64,000 nucleotides of DNA from Trametes villosa. Lineage: Eukaryota > Basidiomycota > Agaricomycetes > Polyporales > Polyporaceae. The position numbers and the translations under genes were made by a program. The notes beneath the pieces are model-generated. The model was not told the DNA's origin. It saw only the letters and a program-made list of their open reading frames with translations, and did not search any database. Position 1 is the stretch's first letter, and each line of letters starts with the position of its first letter. Where the stretch lies: positions 1,054,001 to 1,118,000 of the forward strand of contig PUDQ02000003.1 in NCBI GenBank assembly GCA_002964805.2. The letters run 5' to 3'. Shown here piece by piece: positions 1-10,455 of the stretch.

Positions 1-1
1 C

Positions 2-609
2 CTTCCATCACCTCCCAACTGCCCTAACTCGCGTCTCCTAGCCACGGCGACGTACCGACTACACCCGCTCGTCCTCCTGAATCCGTCAAAACCCGTCCCC
101 CCACACCTCGCCCAAAAATTCGCGTCATGTTTCAGCCCTGGCGTCGTAAAAGTCAGCCCCGACGGAGAGGTGCGTCCACCCACACCCACACTGCCCGCTA
201 GTGAATTAAAGCTCACGCGTCGCAATTCACAGGTCTCCATCGACGACCGGCACCTGCGGAAAGAGACGATGTCGCGCGAGGTTCTCCGGCACAAGGAGTT
301 CGAGGGCTGCGTCGAGCTCAAGCGTATCCGCGACTGGTTCATCTGTACGTCCTACCCCCTTCCCTCCCCCTCCTCCCATGTCTTCCTTTCCCCACCGTAC
401 TGACGCGCACGTTGTTTGCAGACAGCGTGGAGAGCGAGAGCGCGTACGCGCCCGAGGCGCTCTTCCCGGAGTCGATCAAAATCATGCGCGGGAAGATCGC
501 GTCGATACGCGCGGCCGCGGAGGCCCTCCTCGCGGACTCGGAGGGGCCGGGCGAGGGCGCGGTGGCTGCGGGCCCGGACGCGGATGGGGACGTCGAGATG
601 GAGTCGTGA
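2..609 (+). CDS. RPC40: RNA polymerase I/III subunit RPAC1 (Rpc40), C-terminal part
   Basis: This is the last part of the alpha-like subunit shared by RNA polymerases I and III, which pairs with the Rpc19-type subunit during assembly. The frame is open from the window edge. Exons are 2-169, 233-344 and 422-609, with GT...AG introns of 63 and 77 nt. The spliced protein carries the family's C-terminal pattern: an Ala-Gln-Lys-Phe stretch, then FSPGVVKV, then ETMSREVLRH, and then RDWFIYSVES, in the order expected for RPAC1. Translation ends in an acidic tail (GDVEMES) before a TGA at 607-609. The N-terminal part, with the dimerisation domain, lies outside the window. Identification is by motif recognition and is fairly secure. 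The intron junctions are inferred, but all restore one continuous frame. Confidence 0.85.
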
Positions 610-823
610 TCGTCGTGTAGGTTAGACTCTAGCAGCAGAGCGCCGTTGGCGTGCACGCCAGTGCGCACTGTGCAGACACTCGATATATGCGCTTTACATG
701 GTGCTAAGTTGCTAAAATAATGACGAGCGGACCGCCCGGCACTCCGCACCGGGTTTGTCTGGGACGATGTGCCCAAAACAGTAAGTCGTAGGAAGTGGGT
801 TCTCGCCGTGCGGGCGCCGCGAT

Positions 824-2161
824 ATGCTCGTCTTACCAAGAACCAGCACAACCGCCATACAACTGCTAGCAAGGGCTCGGCATACGCCCGTATCCTGCAC
901 TAACCTCAGCAGCTTTCGACGTTTTCACAACAGCCGTATCATCATGTCGCAGCCTACAGGATCCGAACTCCCTGCGTTTGAGCTTCAGACGAAGGCGAAA
1001 TATACGGAGAGCCCGAACCCGGGCTTCGTGTACGGCCAGAAGGTGGGCGAGACGGCTGAGGGCAAGGCGTGGATCGAGGGCGCGAAGGACGGCTGGAAGA
1101 CCGTCGACGCCGCGACGGAGGACCCGGGGTCAGTACATCTGCGACCTTCACCGCGATCATGTGGAAGTAGACTAAACTGCCGGCCCGCTTCGCTTTTACA
1201 GAAAGCTGGTAAGACGAACCGATACGCTACGGCAGGTACCATCTTACTGACCCACGGCGCGTGGATAGTACGCCCTTATGATCAGCGGGATCGTGCCCCG
1301 CCCGGTCGCGTTCGTGTCCAGCGTGTCCGAGGACGGCATAGAGAACCTCGCGCCTTTCAGGTAAGTAGCCGAGACTTCATCTCTACGCCTGCGAGAGGAG
1401 TTCAGCTCATTTAGGCGTATCTTCACAGCTGGTTTAACCAGGTGCGTGCGAGCCGTGCCATAAGTACCTGCCTCGCGAGTCGCCGGCTCACGGGTTCACA
1501 GGTAACACACAACCCGCCGATCATCTCCGTGTCGTGCTCCGCACGTCCCGAGGGCGGCCTGAAGGACACCGCGGGGAACATCAAGGCGACGAAGGGCTTC
1601 ACGGTGAACATCATTAGCGAGCCGTTCGTCGAGAACGCGAACATCGCGTGCATCGACGCGCCCACGGACGTCGGCGAGTGGCCGCTCACGGGGCTCACGA
1701 AGGAGCCGAGCGTGCGTAGCAGCCCCATCCATACTATGTGCGAGCCGCGGCTCACGACTTCGTCTAGATTCACGTCAAGCCCGCACGGGTGCAGGAGAGC
1801 GCGTTCAGTATGGAGTGCGAGGTACCCCATTCCTTCCTTCCTAACGTAAATACTCAACGGTACTCACGCACTCTCACAGCTCTTCCAGGCGGTCGACATC
1901 ATCCACCCGACGAGCGGGAAGCACACCGCGACGCTCATCCTCGGGCTCGTGAAGTGCATACACGTGCGGAACGACGTGCTCAATGAGCGCGGCGTCGTCG
2001 ACTATGCGAAGCTGCGGCCCGTCGCGCGCCTGGGCGACATCACGTACGCGCGGGTCGGCGACGGGTTCCGGCTCCCGCGGCAGGCGTGGAAGCTCGAGGG
2101 CGAGAAGGTGCAGGAGTTCTTGAAGGGCGTCGGAGAGGCGCGCGGTGCGGCGGGGTTGTGA
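824..2161 (+). CDS. flavin reductase-like (FMN-binding split barrel) protein, probably mitochondrial
   Basis: This is a predicted FMN-binding split-barrel protein of the flavin-reductase-like domain family; the reaction and substrate are unknown. Seven exons fit: 824-1128, 1202-1208, 1269-1360, 1429-1441, 1502-1711, 1768-1821 and 1880-2161. Exons 2 and 4 are only 7 and 13 nt, yet all junctions are GT...AG and keep one frame. The domain begins in exon 3 with ISGIVPRPVAFVSS and continues with ENLAPFSWFNQ and THNPPIISVS, which is the typical flavin/phosphate-binding region. The C-terminal half carries GLVKCIHVRND and GDITYARVGD. The ATG at 824 gives an Arg-rich, acid-poor leader (about 40 residues) ending in FRRFHNSR, like a mitochondrial presequence. 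A second in-frame ATG at 944 would give a cytosolic form without it. There is no neighbour that points to a substrate. Confidence 0.8.
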
Positions 2162-2357
2162 GATATGTCACGGTGCGGGTGAGCATGTTTAGGAGTAGCG
2201 CTATCGATGTAAGGTGTGCCCGGGCAGTAGAAGGAAAGGAAAGGATCTGAGTCTGTCGCTTTCATACAGGGAGCGTAGGTCACTAAGTGGCGGATGGCCC
2301 AGCGGGGGCGGTTGGCTGTAAATCGATCCTATAGCCCGTGCACCTCAATCAATACAC

Positions 2358-4818
2358 TTAGACGAGCGGGTTGAGCACGAAAACGACGTACGAGACGGTG
2401 CCGGTTCCAGCAGGTGCCACAGCTGGAGGCACATCGCTTGACCGGGCCCTCATTGCCCTGAGCCGGCTGAGCTTGTTCTCGAAGCGCTCCTTCTTACCAG
2501 CACGTTTGCAGATCTTGTACTCGTCCTCGGAGCCACCCCGCTGACGGATGGCACCCTGCACGACCGTCACAGCATGTTCCAGCGCGGATATGCGTTCCGC
2601 GGAAAAGAGCGTGTGAAGAGGGGCAGCACGCGGTTCTTCCGTGACGATGTTGACGAGTTTGGAGACGGGGCCGATGACGATGGAGAGGAGCGTTCCGTCG
2701 CCGGCCGCGAGAGACTCGCGGGTGACGCCTTGCAAGACAGTCGTGAGGCCGCCCAGAGCGTGGTCGACGCAAGTGAGTATCGCGCGGCGAGCCTCCGCAT
2801 CCACATCCACGTCGCTGCTCATCGCCGGGTCTCGCACGACGCACTCCAGGAGGCAGGTCACGGTGGGGATGTGCTCGTAGAGGGTATGCCGCGGGCCCCG
2901 CGAAGCGGTGGTAGTAAGCTGTTGGTACAACGCCGCAGACACTGAGAATCGAAACGACGACGTCAGACATAACCGTGCACCCTCGCTAATGAACGTGGCT
3001 CACCTTGACGTAGGGTGGTCTTTCCTACAACAACGCCGTGGTAGTCGCACCACATCAGCGCGTCCACCGCAGCATCCAGTATGAGGGTATAGTACGCGTC
3101 GGCCGGGGTCTTATGGGGCGGGGCGAGGTTGATCGTGGTTAGCATGCAAAGAGCCTCAAGGATTCTCTCCACGCCGTCCGCACCTACGCCAGAGAGGCGT
3201 TCTGGCTGGGAGGTCAAGCTGAAGTGCAACAATAAGCGCCAGATGATCCTCTGCAGCGCATCTTGCCAAGGCTCCGCGAACTTCGCCTGTTCGATGCGAC
3301 GGCCGCGCGGGCGAGCGGCGTACAAGCAGAGCAGCGAGTCGGCCCAGAGGTTCTGAACAACAGCATTGTCGGTGGCCTTGGACACGACGAGGTGATACTG
3401 GACGTTGTCAGACCCGAAGTGTCGATCGTCTGTCCTGTGCAGCCGCCGCAAGCACCGGGGCACGTTCATAGGCCCGAGCTCGGAGAGACAGACGGCGAGG
3501 AAGCGCGAGTTCAGGGAGGTGTCGTACGCTTGGGTGATCACGTCGGAGTCGAGAGAGTATTTCTGGAACGTCGAGACCTGCGATTGCTCTCGCCCGCGCC
3601 AGGTGCGGGGTTCGCGCGGGGAGAACAGCGAGAGGAAGTCGGATAGGATGTGCAGAAAGATGGCCGAGAAAGTTGTAGGGTGACGTTCGTTTCGCGCAGT
3701 GTCCACGCGATCCTGGAGGGCCTCGAGAACACGCCAGACAGGGTACTTGACCAAGTGGTAGGTGACGTGGTGAGAGACGTAGTACAGCGCGAGGCTCTGA
3801 GGGGAGAGATACGCGCAGCCGCGCCGTACCGAAGGAAGAATCATGGTAGCAAGTGCGAAAGCGCCTAAGAGACCGGTGAATACGGATGCGACGGTCGCCA
3901 CCGTTGAGTCGAGGGTCCAGAGGAGAATCAGAAGACCACCCAGAAAAAGCGCCACGGCGAGTTGTAGCAGTACAGGTATCACGTTGACGATGTCCCCAAC
4001 GTGCCATGTGACGAGACCGTTGAGGCGGTACTGGCGGAGGCGAGCTGTTTGGCGGGAGTTCTCGGAGGAGAGACCACTAGCGTACTCGTTCAGCCACTGC
4101 TTCACGAGCATCCCGATCGAGGCAGACGAGAGACTGAGAATCAGGCTCGTGAACCACAGGGTGTTGAGCCAGACTGCTGAGCGTGGAACCGGCGGGGGAG
4201 AGGAGTTGCTTTGCTGGAATGCCGAATGGGTGGAGTTAATGAACGTCGGGGAAGAGCCTGTACTGGAGAAACTGCTGAGTTGCAACGAGATCTGCTGCAG
4301 TGCGGCGAGAGTAGGGTCTGGGCCGGCAGGCTGGAGGAGGACGTATGACTGAACGTTGAACGCGGTGAGCACCGCGGAGAACAGACCCGCCTAGTCATTA
4401 TTATGAGATAACGGCTGCAGCGTTCAAACCAGAGAGAGAGAGACCCACGAAGACAAGGTATGTGTCGATCTCGGCGTTCCATCGCTTGATCATCTCGTCG
4501 CTGTAGCGCTGCACAACTTGTGCCGTCTCCTTCCACGCCTCGGCTTTTTCCTCAGGCGTGTACATCGTCTTCCGCTTCTCTAGCGCTTCCTACCGTGCAT
4601 CATGAGTTACGTGTCCGATGCGTCGCCTAGGTCATACTGACCTGGGGAGATGGAGGTGCCCACGGAAATGCCGGGGCATCTGGGTCTGAAGTTGTTGGTG
4701 CGGACGCTCGGCCTTCTCCTTCAGTCTGAGGTGTATCTCCATCCATGGTAGGTAGTGTTGTCACCGCTGGCTCTGCGAGCGGGGGTCCTGACACGAGTTC
4801 CGGTATACTCTGGGACAT
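2358..4818 (-). CDS. DUF6535-domain membrane protein
   Basis: This multi-pass membrane protein belongs to the basidiomycete-expanded DUF6535 family, whose function is unknown. Four exons on the minus strand (4818-4642, 4589-4449, 4390-3004, 2941-2358) give about 762 residues. After a Pro/Ser-rich N-terminus comes the family signature in exons 2-3: W-K-E-T-A, then QRYSDEMIKRWNAEIDTYL, then VFAGLFSAVLTAFNVQSY. Three further hydrophobic segments follow near residues 175-205 (WLNTLWFTSLILSL), 235-260 (VIPVLLQLAVALFLGG) and 265-290. The long C-terminal part is soluble and leucine-rich. The start at 4818 was chosen because it is the first ATG in frame with the exon that splices cleanly to the signature exon. 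Such genes usually occur as lineage-specific copies; no second copy is seen here. Confidence 0.82.
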
Positions 4819-5156
4819 CTTCAAGGTAGTTATCAGGGTTAGAGGTGGAAAGAGAAGAAAAGGGAAAGGTCGAGGACAAGCATACCTACGATAGAGACCT
4901 GAGGAACCATCAAACCTCCGCACCGCCTTCGGATGTGTTATAGTTGACGTTTCTGTTCTGCGCTGTTACTTATCAATTTGCATTGTTGGCCTCATTGCGG
5001 CTTCGGCGCACTCTCGTATGCCTTTGTCAGTGATTGGCGCTGGGTCGCTGATCATTGATCAGCGTAAGTACTCGTTACAAGTTCGTCTAGATCAGAAAGG
5101 GGGAAGGAACGATTCAAAACAGGTGGCAGCAAAAACTAGCAGCCATATACGTACTA
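4819..5156. other. intergenic spacer
   Basis: This spacer lies between the start of the DUF6535 gene and the stop codon of the F-box-like gene; both are on the minus strand. Nothing convincing is seen apart from the presumed 5' flank of the DUF6535 gene. Confidence 0.5.
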
Positions 5157-6887
5157 CTAGTCATCCACTAGAAGCAGTGTTTCGACTTGGACTTCGTGAA
5201 ACATCTCCAGCAGCTCGTCGCGGTTGACTGGCTCGTCTTCACTGGCGTGGCCGAGTGCGTTATGGCGCAGGTTGCGCACCTCGTCAGCCATCTCTGCCTG
5301 ATCGATCGACCCTTCAAAGTCCCCCAACGTCGTATCGCCTTCATCATCCTCTCCGGGCTCGTACGTCTCCCCAGGCTCCATGTCCGGTCCGGGCGCAACG
5401 ACGTTCAGCAGGTCGTGGCTGTAGAAGTACAGCGCGTCCTCGAAGAACACGCCCCACGACGTCTGCACGACGCACATCGCGGGGAAGCGCCACAGCGTGT
5501 GCTCCGCGCCGTTCACCGCGAGCGGGTGGCAGAGCCGGGGCCAGTCGATCGTGGGTGGGTAGAGCTCGAAGTGCAGCGGGGTGCCCGCGAGGACGCGCAC
5601 GCGCTCGAGGCGCGGCGTGTCGCTGCCCGGGGCGAACGCTCCAAGGGCGACCTCTTGCGGCGGTGCGGTCTCGTATGATGCCCAGAAGTCGAGGAACCGA
5701 AGTGTTGGAGAGCGCACGACGGGGAGCGCGGCGGTAAAGCGCTGAATAACGAGGTGTTCGAGGAGCGGGCAGCTGGTCGCGATGTCGTCGAGCGCGTAGG
5801 TCTGCTCGTAATCGAGGTGTTCGTTCCGCCAGTGGAGATAGGTGAGGCGCGCGCCGTGTGTGCGGAGGAGAACGTCCACGGGGAGCTCGCCTGGTTCGAT
5901 GATGGTGAGCGCGCGGAGTTGCGGGAGGGACCAGACGTGGCAGATGTAGTTCAGGAACCAGTCTTCGATCTCCTGGGCGATGTAGGTTAGGTCGGCCAGA
6001 GAAGAGAGCTCTCTTGGAGAGCCAAGTGATGATGGCTTTGTTTCACAGAGCATCGTGATCCTGAGCTTCAGCTTTGCTAGATGTGATGCAGAGCCGAGAA
6101 AGGAGTGGAACGCGAGGAAGTCGTCATCTTCCCACAGGTTGAGGACGAGATCTAGCGCAGAGAGACTGTGTGTTAAGGAAGGGTGCAGCAGCGCGTTGCT
6201 CGTGAACAGCCATGCCGGATCAAATGCGTCGAAGGCCTCTGGTTCACTATCTGGCATGGAGTGAAACGAGAAGTTCATATGGGGGTGAAACGAGAACGCC
6301 CGCAAAGCATGACAGCGCCCCAGAATGAGCCCCAGTTCTTCTCGCACAACATCCGCAAACGGCTCCCAGACGACGCACGAGTCCATGCGGATGCTGCGCA
6401 CAAGCGCCGCCATGTCGGCTGCGGACGGCGTCCGGCTCGGGTCGAGAGTCCGCGCGAGGGCGGGGATTTGGCCCATGCGGCGGAGGACGATGTCCTCATA
6501 GAGGACCTCCGTCGCGGGCCCGAAGAAGGCCTTGCAGGTCGTGGCCAGCGCTTTCCGTGTGCGGAAGGCGGACATCCAGGCGCTCTGCGGGCCGTGGACG
6601 ATTGAGGGGTCGTATTGGTGGATGGGTGGGAAGACGAGACTGAAGATGTACAGGAGGAGCTCTGGGGGGAGCTTCTCTATTGAGGAAACATTGCGTTGGG
6701 TCTGTTAGTTTGGGAATAGAAAGGTTTATGTTAGCCGTAATATCGAAATGATGCCATGTTGCAAGCTTACTACTGAAGGTCGCTGCGGCTGTTCAGGGGC
6801 AGCGCATGGCTTGAGTACCTTAGTATCGCGCTTCATTGCACGCGCTATCTCTTCGGCAATGATGTGGTCTTCCGCTACCGTCACCAT
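5157..6887 (-). CDS. F-box-like, leucine-rich protein
   Basis: This is a probable F-box-like protein, i.e. a substrate-adaptor type of protein for SCF ubiquitin ligases; its target is unknown. Two exons fit: 6887-6771 and 6674-5157 (about 544 aa). The second exon opens with KLPPELLLYIFSLV, a clear F-box-like helix, followed by a Trp-containing segment (GPQSAW) and a region ending ATEVLYEDIVLRRMGQ, which is typical of basidiomycete F-box-like families. The middle is a series of irregular leucine-rich stretches, and the C-terminus is acidic. It is a paralogue of the gene at 28622: both share the YDPSI...GPxSxW element, the GPATEVLY...VLRR/ALRRxGxxxxLA block, a late WAVQT/VVQTSWGV segment and an acidic tail. 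The first exon (MVTVAEDHII...) is the less certain part, because its donor can be placed three nt either way. Confidence 0.72.
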
Positions 6888-6958
6888 CTTGTAGAGCGAG
6901 TTCGCAGCTGAACAGTTCGTCCTGTTAGTATCGGAATCAAGTTGCCGTTTGGAGGGGC

Positions 6959-7170
6959 TTCAGTTGGGGTATCCGATACCCCATGTCTATTAGACATCGC
7001 GGACTTGGGATCGATCCCAAGTCCTGGCGCTTAAATAAACAGCCAATCGCACGCTCCGGCAGCTAGTAAAATGCAAGCGCCACATGGAGTAATAAATGCG
7101 TTGACGATGGATTGAACTAGCGACCTGAAGCCGGTGCTACAACTGTAATACCACTGCACTACCAGAGCTT
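6959..7170 (-). mobile_element. tRNA-derived SINE-like element, copy A
   Basis: Read on the minus strand, this starts with a tRNA-like head (about 7170-7090). The head has an A-box-like TGGTAGTGCAGTGG and a B-box-like GTCGCTAGTTCAATCC, which are the internal RNA polymerase III promoter elements. A spacer of roughly 50 nt follows, then an 81-nt tail (7039-6959). The tail contains three palindromes in a row: GACTTGGGATC and its complement with no spacer, CATGTCTA/TAGACATG, and GGGTATC/GATACCC. The tail is nearly identical to that of copy B, which lies in the opposite orientation. The acceptor stem does not pair, so this is not a working tRNA gene. Confidence 0.6.
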
Positions 7171-7354
7171 GTACCTTGGGGGTTTACGCAGGCTCCATAT
7201 AGAGTTTTGGGGGGTGGCGCGAAGAGGACCCGCCATTCGGGCTCCCTCCCCTCCCTCGCTGCGCTCGGGGGGTCCCCCGAACCGGGAGCCCTCAGGCGGG
7301 CACACTAAAGCCTCGTTCGCGCTTTTAATACAGACCGGCTCCCTTTTGAGGGGT

Positions 7355-7429
7355 CCCTAACCCTAATACCCTAACCAAAACCCTAACCCTAATACCCTAA
7401 CCAAAACCCTAACCCTAACCCGAACCTAA
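7355..7429. repeat. interstitial telomere-like array (CCCTAA-based)
   Basis: Two tandem copies of a 26-bp unit (CCCTAACCCTAATA followed by CCCTAACCAAAA) run from 7355 to 7406, then a shorter run of CCCTAA ends in CCGAACCTA. The base motif equals the TTAGGG telomere repeat used by most filamentous fungi. It lies inside a gene-bearing region, between two SINE-like units. Confidence 0.8.
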
Positions 7430-7500
7430 CGCCGTGCAGGCTTTCTCAGGGAGGTGTGGTGGAAAGCGATATATCGCTTCAAGATACACCACAGTCAAAG

Positions 7501-7672
7501 GTCCTGTGGCGTAGGGGTATGTGGGCTGAATGCTGTGTAGTGACCGGTTCAATCCCTCGCTGTGCGCTTTCTTTTCATCCCCGTTTGGGCATTTATTTAA
7601 GCGCCGAGACTTGGGATCGACCCCAAGTCCGCCATGTCTAATAGACATGGGCGATCGGATACCCGAACTGAA
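7501..7672 (+). mobile_element. tRNA-derived SINE-like element, copy B
   Basis: The tRNA-like head (7501-7567) has an A-box-like TGGCGTAGGGGTA and a B-box-like CCGGTTCAATCCC. It is followed by a short spacer and an 81-nt tail (7592-7672) nearly identical to that of copy A, with the same three palindromes. The head differs clearly from the head of copy A, so two different tRNA-like promoters carry one common 3' tail. Both copies end at AACTGAA, after which they diverge. No poly(A) is seen. Confidence 0.6.
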
Positions 7673-8165
7673 TGTATTGGCCGTTTCAGCGTCGAGAAAC
7701 ATAATGGCTCCAACCAGGCACTTACCGCAGAGTTACGATATTTCTAGCTTCTCAGTGGAATGCCACTGTATGCTGTAGGGGCAAACCCCGAGCAATGCGC
7801 CTGTAAGCTCGTGGATTGGTGGCTAAGGTAGCCATGTCAGCAAAGAACGCGACTTTGATCGTAGACACAGTGGCTGTGCCGTGCGTAGTCAAAAAAGGAG
7901 ATGCACCCGACCAGTACCGCCGGCCGGCATGTATGGCAGGACTCGTCAACAGAATGGTTCGAGGTAGACACCTCGGGGTAGATGACACAGGCCACACCGA
8001 AAGGCATTTTACCATTGAGCTTGGATCCAGAGTACTTTCACTGACCGATATCGTTCAAGCTTCGCAGGCGAGTCGCTTACGCGCGCATCGGAGGGAAGGG
8101 ATTTGACATCGCATCATATTATGGTGTAAAAATGTCTATGTAGGAGATCAGAGGAGGCCATGAAA

Positions 8166-8730
8166 CTACGCGCCGCGGGTGACGGTCGGGACTGTAACAG
8201 TCTCCGTGGTCGAGGTCGTGGACGTCGTCGTCTGCGTCGCCGTATCTGTCTCCGTGCTCGTCACAAACTTCGTGCTCGTAACCGTCGCGGTCGTCACCGG
8301 GTTCGTGGTGGTGCGCACGGTCGTCGTCGCCACGGAGGTGCTCGTGGTGGTAGACGTCGATGTGACCGTCGCGGTGCTCGTCACGGTGGCGGTCTCGATG
8401 TCCGTCGAGGTGCGCGTCGCAGTGGTGGTGACGGTTTTCATCGACGTGGACGTCGATGTGACAGTGTTGGCGGCGGCGCGCTTGCCGTTGGCCTGTGCGG
8501 GAACCGTCACAGTGGCGGTGGTAGTGCGAGTGGTCGTAGTCGGGTGCACGGATGTGATGGTGTACGTCGTCGGCTCGCAGGTGGTGACAGCAGCCCGAGC
8601 CTCAACGTCTACGAGATTAAGTAAGCGAAGTGCCTTTAACACGGAGGATGTATGGCTACATACCAGGAACCGCACCGGCAGAGGCGAGGAGCGCAGCCGA
8701 AAGGATGGCGATGACCTTGGCGGCGAGCAT
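8166..8730 (-). CDS. secreted Thr-rich protein, B-type (pair 1)
   Basis: This is a small secreted protein of unknown function (169 aa), rich in Thr, Ser and Val. Exon 1 (8730-8664) encodes a classic signal peptide (MLAAKVIAILSAALLASAGA). A phase-1 intron follows directly, and exon 2 (8608-8166) encodes the mature part starting DVEARAAVTTCEP. The mature protein has a single Cys (TTCEP) and one dibasic site (GKRAAAN, a Kex2-like site), then about 100 residues of T-V-T-S-T repeats that would be heavily O-glycosylated, and it ends TVPTVTRGA. It is very close to the gene at 14393 on the opposite strand and is divergent from the A-type gene at 9794. A TATA box (TATAAGA on the minus strand, 8837-8831) lies about 100 nt upstream. 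No family name is known to me. Confidence 0.78.
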
Positions 8731-9793
8731 GGTGATGAGAGATGTGGTGGGTTGAGAGCGAGAGATGCGATGGGTTGAGTGTGAGAGTGGTAGCTGGGTT
8801 GGTGAGTTTCTACAGCCAGAGTTCGCCCCCTCTTATACGCCAGACGCATATCCGACGTCCCCTAGGAAGCCTACCTTGAGCTTACCCTCCGGGCGAATAC
8901 TTAACGCCATTTCCGCGGTCCAAGGAGGCCCTTGGGCCAGAATACCCAGTGCCATTGGGCGGATTGCAAGCCCAGCACCATCGAGCGCGTACTGTGGAGA
9001 GGAGTGATCGCTGTGGCTGCCTGGTCCGAGTCGGAAGTGTAGCGGCGTCCCGCCGTCGTGTTCCCAATCAGGTAACCGTCGGTGGGCCGCCCGACGTGTT
9101 AGCCAATCGGCGTGCCGCCCGGCTTGGAGGCCCGACGTTACGTTTCCGACTACCGACATCATCTGGCCGGATTCGTGAGTACAGCGACGCGGAAGAGGAG
9201 AGGAAATCCGAGTATGAATCCACTCACTTTCATACACTCCGAGGTTGGAGTCAAGGCCGAGATTCGGGGCAGTCGGTCCGACTGCGCCTCTGTACGACCA
9301 TTGGTTGAATCGTCGGGTCGGTAGTGTAAGTGGAACTTCTGAGCTCCTTGCCAATAGCCGATTTGTGTCGATCATCGGCCATGGAGGGTAGTGCAAGGCC
9401 TGCCAGCCTCCTCGTGATATCGGATGTTCTCGTGAGACGCCGCCAGGAGTGCGTACAGTCGTCGGATGTGCGTACGGCCTGAGCAGCGTTTAGCGGGTGA
9501 CGCGATTCCGCTGGATGGGCCTTGTAGGCTTGGCCATATGTCACTCGGATGTAGCGCTTGATGCAGGCCGTATAACGGCTAGTAAGACTCGGATGTGCTG
9601 TGGTACTGGAGGTCAGTGGCGGATGCAAGGAGCTACGCTGGGATTATCTGACCTTCGCCGAGAAACAGACGATGAAGGCGGATATGGGCTGAGTGAGCAT
9701 AAGAGCGGCGTGAAATCTACCTCAGAGGACCCATCACCGTTCATCCTTCGTCGCAAACAACCTCACATCCTCGTCATCACTACAACGTTCATC
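8731..9793. promoter_or_regulatory. divergent promoter region of pair 1
   Basis: This 1,063-bp spacer lies between the divergent Thr-rich genes at 8730 and 9794. It has no credible gene. TCGGATGT occurs four times on the plus strand at 9420, 9462, 9545 and 9589, which looks like a candidate regulator-binding cluster in front of the plus-strand gene. Confidence 0.45.
8831..8837 (-). promoter_or_regulatory. TATA box of the Thr-rich gene at 8166-8730
   Basis: TATAAGA on the minus strand, about 100 nt before the ATG. Similar TATA boxes precede four of the other five genes of this family. Confidence 0.5.
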
Positions 9794-10455
9794 ATGCTCT
9801 CTACCACTCTCCTCGCCACGTTCACCCTGTTCGCCGCGCTGGCCGAGGTCCAGGGTTAGTCTCTCCATCCTAGATCGTACGGCCTCTTACTGAACAATCC
9901 TCCACAGGTGCCACCATCCCTGTCCCCATCGCCGCGACCACCACCACCCCGGGCACGTCCATCGTCTCCGAGACTGTCACCACCTACCCCATCCCCACGG
10001 TCACGATGCCCGGCGCCACGACGTCCACCAGCACGTCCCACAGGAGCTACCCGCCGTACACTCCCCACGGCCCGAACACCCCTATGCGCCAGAGCGCCGT
10101 CGTTGCACGAGAGGCCGCAGACGCGCGGCCGACAACGACCGTCACCGTCACCCGCACGAGCACGTCGACGGAGCTCGCGACGAGCACCGTGACGAGCACG
10201 ACGACGAGCACAAGTACGACGAGCACGACACTCACCGCGACAACTACTGCACGGGCGACGTCGACTACCACCGAGACGAGCACGATCACGAACCCGGTGA
10301 CGCGCTTCATGACCGAGACCGCGACGGAGACACGCACCGCGACTACCACCTCGTTCACGACCGACGTCGAGAGCGCTACGGCGACGGAGACGACCACGGT
10401 GGGGGAGACGACTGTCGACCGCGCCCAGCGTCGCGCTGTGCCTACGTCTGCCTGA
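9794..10455 (+). CDS. secreted Thr-rich protein, A-type (pair 1)
   Basis: This is a secreted Thr-rich protein (202 aa) of unknown function. Exon 1 (9794-9854) encodes a signal peptide (MLSTTLLATFTLFAALAEV). The phase-1 intron lies right after it, as in all six family members, and exon 2 is 9908-10455. The mature N-terminus is Pro/Tyr/Thr-rich (YPIPTVTMPG, SYPPYTPHG). Next comes an Ala/Arg-rich link (AREAADARP), then a T-V-T-R-T-S-T repeat region and the C-terminus TVGETTVDRAQRRAVPTSA. The C-terminal region is closely similar to that of the gene at 12651-13302 (TVGLTTVDPVARRALPTPA). Unlike the other five members, I see no Cys and no Lys-Arg site in the mature part. The start is the only ATG giving a signal peptide in frame. 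Confidence 0.75.

Larger units (their letters stand above)
6888..8165. other. repeat-bearing intergenic region
   Basis: No protein gene is supported here. The region holds two SINE-like units, a telomere-like array and a GC-rich inverted segment at about 7230-7300 (GGGCTCCC...GGGAGCCC). From 7673 to 8165 nothing is recognised beyond short open frames. Confidence 0.6.

Noticed and set aside
7085..7170. Possible functional tRNA gene on the minus strand
   Set aside because: The A and B boxes are present, but the acceptor and anticodon stems do not pair. The unit continues into a tail shared with a second copy, so it is SINE-like.
8179..8778. 199-codon open frame antisense to the Thr-rich gene at 8166 (and similar Val-rich antisense frames at 10047-10685, 12694-13179, 14498-14926, 30856-31194 and 33229-33684)
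   Set aside because: Runs of ACG/ACC/ACT codons read backwards as CGT/GGT/GTx and contain no stops, so long antisense Val/Arg/Gly frames are a codon-composition artefact. The sense frames have signal peptides and spliced introns.
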